From NCBI GenBank assembly GCA_003552605.1, contig PUNN01000439.1:1-10252 (forward strand): 10,252 bases of DNA, written 5' to 3'. The notes beneath the pieces were generated by a model. It saw only the letters and a program-made list of their open reading frames with translations. It had not been told where the DNA came from and ran no database searches. This stretch comes from Phycisphaeraceae bacterium (lineage in GTDB: Bacteria > Planctomycetota > Phycisphaerae > Phycisphaerales > Phycisphaeraceae). Positions 6,789 to 10,252 of this stretch are shown piece after piece (within the stretch, counting starts at the first letter, position 1; every line of letters starts with the position of its first letter). The position numbers were made by a program, and so were the translations under genes.

Positions 6789-7499
6789 ATGGGCTTTCTC
6801 ACGCAGCGTCAACCCTTGCCAGGGGACATCTCCCCGCCGGATGCGGCGAGCGCAGCGGGCGCCATCGAGCGGTTGAACCAGCGGTCCGGGGCCACGGGGG
6901 TGATCGTGCGGCTGTTTGAGCACTGGTGCCGCCGCGATGCCGCCGCGCGGACGCTGCAACTGCTCGTGCTCGGCCGCGGCGGGGTTGATATCGCCCGCAC
7001 TGTCGCCGCGCGGGCCCAACGGCTCAACCGCGGCGTGGCAATCACCGTGGTGGACCGCGATGTTGAAGCCCTTGCCCCACTCAACCGGGGCGGGGCCGCG
7101 AACGAAGCCGGTGGTGAAGCGTCCGGCAGGCAGATCACGGCCATCGCCGCGGACCCGCTCGCCCCACCGTTCGATGCCAACAGCTTCGACTACACCCTCG
7201 CGAGCCTCATCGGGCACGATCTGCCCGATCTTCGTGTGATGATGCTGCTGCGGGTGATGTATCAGCTTTCCCGCCGGGGGCTGGTCTGGAGCGACCTGCT
7301 GCGTGGGCGGTGGGCGGCCGCGGCGTGCCGGTGGCACACACGCGGGGCAGACCCCGCCGCGCGACACTGGCTGGTGCGGGCCACGGCGGCGGGCTTTCTC
7401 AGAGGTGAGGTCATGGACCTTCGCCATCGCATGGAACTGGGCTTCACCCACTACTTCGCCTGCGGCTGCGAGCGGTTCGTGCTTGCCGGGCAGCGATGA
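6789..7499 (+). CDS. Divergent class I SAM-dependent methyltransferase-like protein
   Basis: This encodes 236 residues without a signal peptide. A Rossmann-like order is visible: strand and glycine loop LLVLGRGGVDIAR (residues 58-70, a weak version of the usual motif I), an acidic residue at the end of strand 2 (ITVVDRD, D89), an acidic residue after the next strand (AIAADPLAPPF, D122), then FDYTLASLIGHDL (from F133), a helix LRVMMLLRVMYQLSRRG and strand VWSDLLRG. The last part resembles methyltransferases with an 'R.LRPGG...DL.RS' region that modify small molecules such as quinones or polyketide products. Substrate is unknown. Motif I lacks the clean G-x-G-x-G, so cofactor use is likely but not certain. 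The ATG at 6789 has no clear ribosome-binding site and follows repeats closely; GTG codons at 6900 and 6906 would cut the fold little. The GH15 gene follows on the same strand after 122 bases. Confidence 0.65.
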   Translation: MGFLTQRQPLPGDISPPDAASAAGAIERLNQRSGATGVIVRLFEHWCRRDAAARTLQLLVLGRGGVDIARTVAARAQRLNRGVAITVVDRDVEALAPLNRGGAANEAGGEASGRQITAIAADPLAPPFDANSFDYTLASLIGHDLPDLRVMMLLRVMYQLSRRGLVWSDLLRGRWAAAACRWHTRGADPAARHWLVRATAAGFLRGEVMDLRHRMELGFTHYFACGCERFVLAGQR

Positions 7500-7610
7500 G
7501 GCGATGCGCCGCCACCGCCTAACGCCGGCCTTTCATTCGGTCGATGTGCCCTCCGGGCCGGCTCACGTGGGTTGGCCGCGGACGCTGTCGTCTTTTCATT
7601 ACCCGCAGGA

Positions 7611-7615
7611 GAAGG
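7611..7615 (+). promoter_or_regulatory. Ribosome-binding site deciding the GH15 start
   Basis: AGGAGAAGG at 7607-7615 ends six bases before the ATG at 7622. It selects that start over an in-frame ATG at 7544, whose extra 26 residues are Arg-rich and unlike the family. Confidence 0.7.
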
Positions 7616-7621
7616 TGGTTC

Positions 7622-9817
7622 ATGGCACGCGACATCCCCGTCGGTAACGGTCAGATGCTTGTGTGCTTCGATCAACACTACCAGGTCCGCGACCTCTACT
7701 TTCCGCACGTCGGGCAGGAGAACCACTGTGGCGCTGTGCCCTGCCGGTTCGGCGTTTACGGCGATGTCCCGGGACATGTCCAGGACCGGCGTCGAAAGCG
7801 GCTGTTCTGGAGCCACCAGGACTGGCAGATCGGGCTCGACTACGCCGATGAGACCATGGCCACCAGCGTGCGGATGAACCACCCGGTGCTGAAGCTGCAA
7901 CTGCACTGCACGGATGTGGTCGACTTCCACCGGCCGCTGCTGGTGCGCCGCATTGAGGTGACCAACCTCTGCGATCAGCCGCGACAGGTCCGGCTGGTGC
8001 ATCACAACAGCTTCGACATGTACGGCTCGAAGGTCGGCGATACGGTCTATTACGATCCGCGGCTGTGCGCGATGGTCCACTACCGTGGCATGCGGTATCT
8101 CATGACCACCTGGTGCGATGAGACGGGGCCGCGCATCGATGAATATGCCACCGGTAACGCCGGCTTCTGCCACGCCGAGGGGACATGGCGGGATGCCGAG
8201 GATGGCCGGCTCGGCGGTAACCCCATCGCACAGGGCGCGGTCGACTCGACCATGATGCTGAACGTGCCGCTCGAGCCCGGGGCGACGCAGACGGCCTACC
8301 TGGTTCTCGGTGCCGGCCGCAGCCGCGAGGAGATCGCCGACCTGCAACAGTTTCTCGAGCGCGAGGGTCCACAGGCGGTCATCGACCGCACCACGGCTTA
8401 CTGGCGCCTCTGGCTCGATGCCGCCATACCGCGCCTGACCGACCTGGCCGAAGCCGGCCCATCCGACCGCATCATCCGCCTGCACCGCCGTTCGCTGCTG
8501 CTGATCCGCACGCAGATCGACAACAACGGCGCCATCATCGCCGCCAACGATTCGGACTACCTGCAATACTCGCGTGACACCTACAGCTACCTCTGGCCGC
8601 GGGATGGCGCGCTGGTGGCGGCGGCTTTGGACGATGCGGGATACCCGGACATCGCGCGGTCGTTCTACGCGCTGTGCTCGCGCATCGTCGAACCGGGCGG
8701 CTATTTCCTGCACAAATACAATCCCGATGGCAGCCCCGCCTCGAGCTGGCACCCATGGATCAGCGATGGCCGGCCGCAACTGCCCATCCAGGAAGATGAG
8801 ACGGCGCTGGTGGTCTGGGCACTGTGGCGGCACTTCCAGCTTTACCGCGATATCGAGTTCGTCCGGCCGTTGTGGCTGCGGCTGATCCAGCCCGCCGCGG
8901 ACTTCATGCTGCGCTTCCGCGACCCGGCGACATTGCTGCCGCTGCCGAGCTATGACCTGTGGGAGGAGCGGTGGGGTGTCCACGCTTTCACCGTCGCCAC
9001 CGTCTATGGCGGGCTGATGGCCGCGTGGAACTTCGCCCGCTGCTTTGGCGATGTACCACGCGCTGAGCGGTACCGCGAGGCGGCCGTCACGATGCGCGAA
9101 GCCTTCGGCCAACACTTCTGGTCCGCTCAGGAGAACCGCTTTCTGCGGCGCATCGTGCCGGCCGATCATGACCGTACCAGCGCACTGATGGCCGCGGTCA
9201 TGGACAGGAACACCGCGCCACAAGGGGAGGCGGCCATGGCTCTGCCGACGGTGGCGGTCACTGGCGATCAGATGCCGGCTTTCGAGCGTGACCCGCACGT
9301 GGATGCCTCCCTCTTCGCCCTGTTCGCCATGGACATGCTCGATGTCGGTGACCCGCGACTGCAAGCCACGATGGAGGCGATCGAAAAGCGACTGTGGGTG
9401 CGCACCGAGGTCGGCGGCATCGCCCGGTATGAAAACGATGGCTACCACCGGATGAGCGAGGACACGCGCAACGTGCCGGGCAATCCCTGGTTCATCTGTA
9501 CGCTTTGGCTGGCGCAGTGGTATATCGCCCGCGCACAGGACCAGCAGCAATTGCAGGCCGCGCTGCCGATATTGGAATGGGCGGCTTCGCATGCCCTGCC
9601 CAGCGGTGCGCTGCCTGAGCAACTCCACCCCTGCAGCGGCGCCCCGGTGTCAGTTTCACCATTGACCTGGAGCCACGCCACGGTGGTCTCAACGGTCACC
9701 GCATACACGCACAAAGCCCGGGCCATGACGCGGTGCCCGACCTGCGGCCGCCACCGCCGGTCCCGGCAACCGGGCCGTCGAAGTCTGCCGGCGATCCGGA
9801 CCACCCCCGCGGCGTAA
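7622..9817 (+). CDS. Glycoside hydrolase family 15 (glucoamylase/trehalase-type)
   Basis: This encodes 731 residues. GH15 enzymes release glucose from alpha-glucans (glucoamylase) or trehalose by inversion, using two glutamates. The N-terminus has the family opening IPVGNGQMLVCFD followed by DLYFPHVGQENH; residues 1 to about 280 should be the beta-sandwich domain and about 300-680 the (alpha/alpha)6 barrel. In the barrel YSYLWPRDGALVAAAL (W325, R327, D328) builds the substrate site, YDLWEERWG (E448-E449) holds the general acid, and SGALPEQ (E666) the general base, so the active site looks complete. No signal peptide is visible, which points to a cytosolic enzyme acting on stored glycogen, maltooligosaccharides or trehalose; substrate cannot be told from sequence alone. 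The last 35 or so residues are Arg/Pro-rich with a lone CPTC and look unlike the family, possibly a tail gained by stop drift. Confidence 0.93.
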   Translation: MARDIPVGNGQMLVCFDQHYQVRDLYFPHVGQENHCGAVPCRFGVYGDVPGHVQDRRRKRLFWSHQDWQIGLDYADETMATSVRMNHPVLKLQLHCTDVVDFHRPLLVRRIEVTNLCDQPRQVRLVHHNSFDMYGSKVGDTVYYDPRLCAMVHYRGMRYLMTTWCDETGPRIDEYATGNAGFCHAEGTWRDAEDGRLGGNPIAQGAVDSTMMLNVPLEPGATQTAYLVLGAGRSREEIADLQQFLEREGPQAVIDRTTAYWRLWLDAAIPRLTDLAEAGPSDRIIRLHRRSLLLIRTQIDNNGAIIAANDSDYLQYSRDTYSYLWPRDGALVAAALDDAGYPDIARSFYALCSRIVEPGGYFLHKYNPDGSPASSWHPWISDGRPQLPIQEDETALVVWALWRHFQLYRDIEFVRPLWLRLIQPAADFMLRFRDPATLLPLPSYDLWEERWGVHAFTVATVYGGLMAAWNFARCFGDVPRAERYREAAVTMREAFGQHFWSAQENRFLRRIVPADHDRTSALMAAVMDRNTAPQGEAAMALPTVAVTGDQMPAFERDPHVDASLFALFAMDMLDVGDPRLQATMEAIEKRLWVRTEVGGIARYENDGYHRMSEDTRNVPGNPWFICTLWLAQWYIARAQDQQQLQAALPILEWAASHALPSGALPEQLHPCSGAPVSVSPLTWSHATVVSTVTAYTHKARAMTRCPTCGRHRRSRQPGRRSLPAIRTTPAA

Positions 9818-9854
9818 CCGCCCCCGGCAACATCCCCGCTCCAACGCCCCACAA

Positions 9855-10023
9855 GGCAAACGCATGTAGCGGCCACGCGCGGTGGCATGGCCAGCGGGCT
9901 TTCCGGGGGGCCGCAGCCGATGGCCATGGCGGCCCGTAACAGGGGGCGCCGCATGGCCATCAGCCGAAGTTCCGGGGGCGGCTGCTGACGCAGCCAGCCA
10001 AGCTACATGCGTTCGCCCTGCGC
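9855..10023 (+). repeat. Palindromic intergenic repeat, copy C (most complete)
   Basis: Terminal inverted repeats GGCAAACGCATGTAGC (9855-9870) and GCTACATGCGTTCGCC (10002-10017) differ at one position. Nested inside are CGCAGCCGATGGCCATG against CATGGCCATCAGCCG, and TTCCGGGGG on both flanks. The element fills most of the gap between the convergent GH15 and SDR-like genes and could act as a two-way transcription terminator, though it has no T-run. It matches copy A in inverted orientation and copy B in direct orientation. Confidence 0.85.
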
Positions 10024-10030
10024 GCCCCCC

Positions 10031-10252
10031 CTATACGCTGGAGAGGGCCTGCTCGATGGGCATTTCACCATCAAGCAGGCTGAAGCTCTTGCCGATCGTG
10101 TTGGGCTGGTCGAGGCATGCCACGAGCACCTGGGCGACAAGTTCGCGGCTGGTGCGGCCTTCACCGTGCAACTCGCTGCTGATCCGGCAGTGGCCGGTGC
10201 TCGACTCCTCGGTCAGGCCGCCGGGGCAGACGACCGTCCAGGCCAGCGGCTC
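10031..10252 (-). CDS. NAD(P)-binding SDR-like protein, C-terminal part only
   Basis: Only the last 73 residues lie in the window; the gene continues past the right edge and ends at TAG 10033-10031. The fragment begins EPLAWTVVCPGGLTEE, then HCRISSELHGEGRTSREL and VAQVLVACLDQPNTIGKSF, and ends in LLDGEMPIEQAL. This order fits the atypical short-chain dehydrogenase group with an NAD(P)H-binding fold (SDR_a5 type, relatives of YwnB, flavin reductase and NmrA-like proteins): the 'WT.VRPG.L' strand, the 'SR.LVA' helix and the 'GK.F.L..G..PI..AL' end. The usual Arg before Pro-Gly is Cys here. The nucleotide-binding glycine motif is outside the window, so activity cannot be judged. It is convergent with the GH15 gene. 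Confidence 0.75.
   Translation of the reverse strand, partial: EPLAWTVVCPGGLTEESSTGHCRISSELHGEGRTSRELVAQVLVACLDQPNTIGKSFSLLDGEMPIEQALSSV

Noticed and set aside
6269..6802. N-terminal extension of the lipoprotein frame by 178 codons
   Set aside because: It runs through direct and palindromic repeats (hence the repeated DDASAILLP peptide), would bury the signal peptide, and a good ribosome-binding site precedes ATG 6268.
6615..7451. A 278-codon minus-strand frame opposite the methyltransferase-like gene
   Set aside because: It is rich in Pro, Arg and Gly with no domain and crosses repeats; it is best explained as a shadow.
7451..9628. A 725-codon open frame on the minus strand opposite the GH15 gene
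   Set aside because: It mirrors a gene with complete catalytic motifs; long antisense frames are common in GC-rich DNA, and its translation shows no recognisable domain.

Overview
The window is GC-rich bacterial chromosome with one stretch (about 308-1690) that is visibly less GC-rich. The gene content suggests a planctomycete, perhaps a Phycisphaerae-like lineage: a large AsmA-like envelope protein, a small lipoprotein resembling a family I associate with Planctomycetes (DUF6655-like), and a cytosolic GH15 glucoamylase-type enzyme. The taxonomic guess rests on family resemblance and composition only.

Layout, left to right. Positions 1-124 hold an incomplete palindromic intergenic repeat (copy A). 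Positions 167-307 hold a reading frame on the minus strand that resembles the end of a helix-turn-helix domain cut short by a stop. Positions 308-1687 (minus) encode a 459-residue protein whose C-terminal third looks like a HEPN domain with an R-x4-H motif, a candidate RNase-type defence or stress effector. Positions 1668-2033 (minus) keep only the C-terminal specificity-domain tail of a type ISP restriction-modification enzyme, so this is a gene remnant. Positions 2063-5602 (minus) encode an 1179-residue AsmA-like protein, and 5633-6268 (minus) a lipoprotein just upstream of it.

The divergent gap 6269-6788 is filled by repeats: two imperfect direct repeats about 255 bp apart enclosing palindromic copy B. 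On the plus strand follow a divergent class I methyltransferase-like gene (6789-7499) and a GH15 gene (7622-9817). After palindromic copy C (about 9855-10023), the 3' end of an NAD(P)-binding SDR-like gene (10031 to beyond 10252, minus) enters from the right edge.

The lipoprotein and AsmA-like genes are 30 bp apart and probably co-transcribed, with roles in the cell envelope. The restriction-enzyme tail and the HEPN gene follow on the same strand with little or no gap, so the HEPN gene may be read from the same transcript. The likeliest story is that a defence locus was inserted or recombined just downstream of the AsmA-like gene and most of its restriction enzyme was lost, while the HEPN-like gene kept a strong ribosome-binding site and an intact frame. 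The most interesting items are this HEPN-like protein, the restriction-enzyme remnant, and the palindromic repeat family seen at three intergenic sites.
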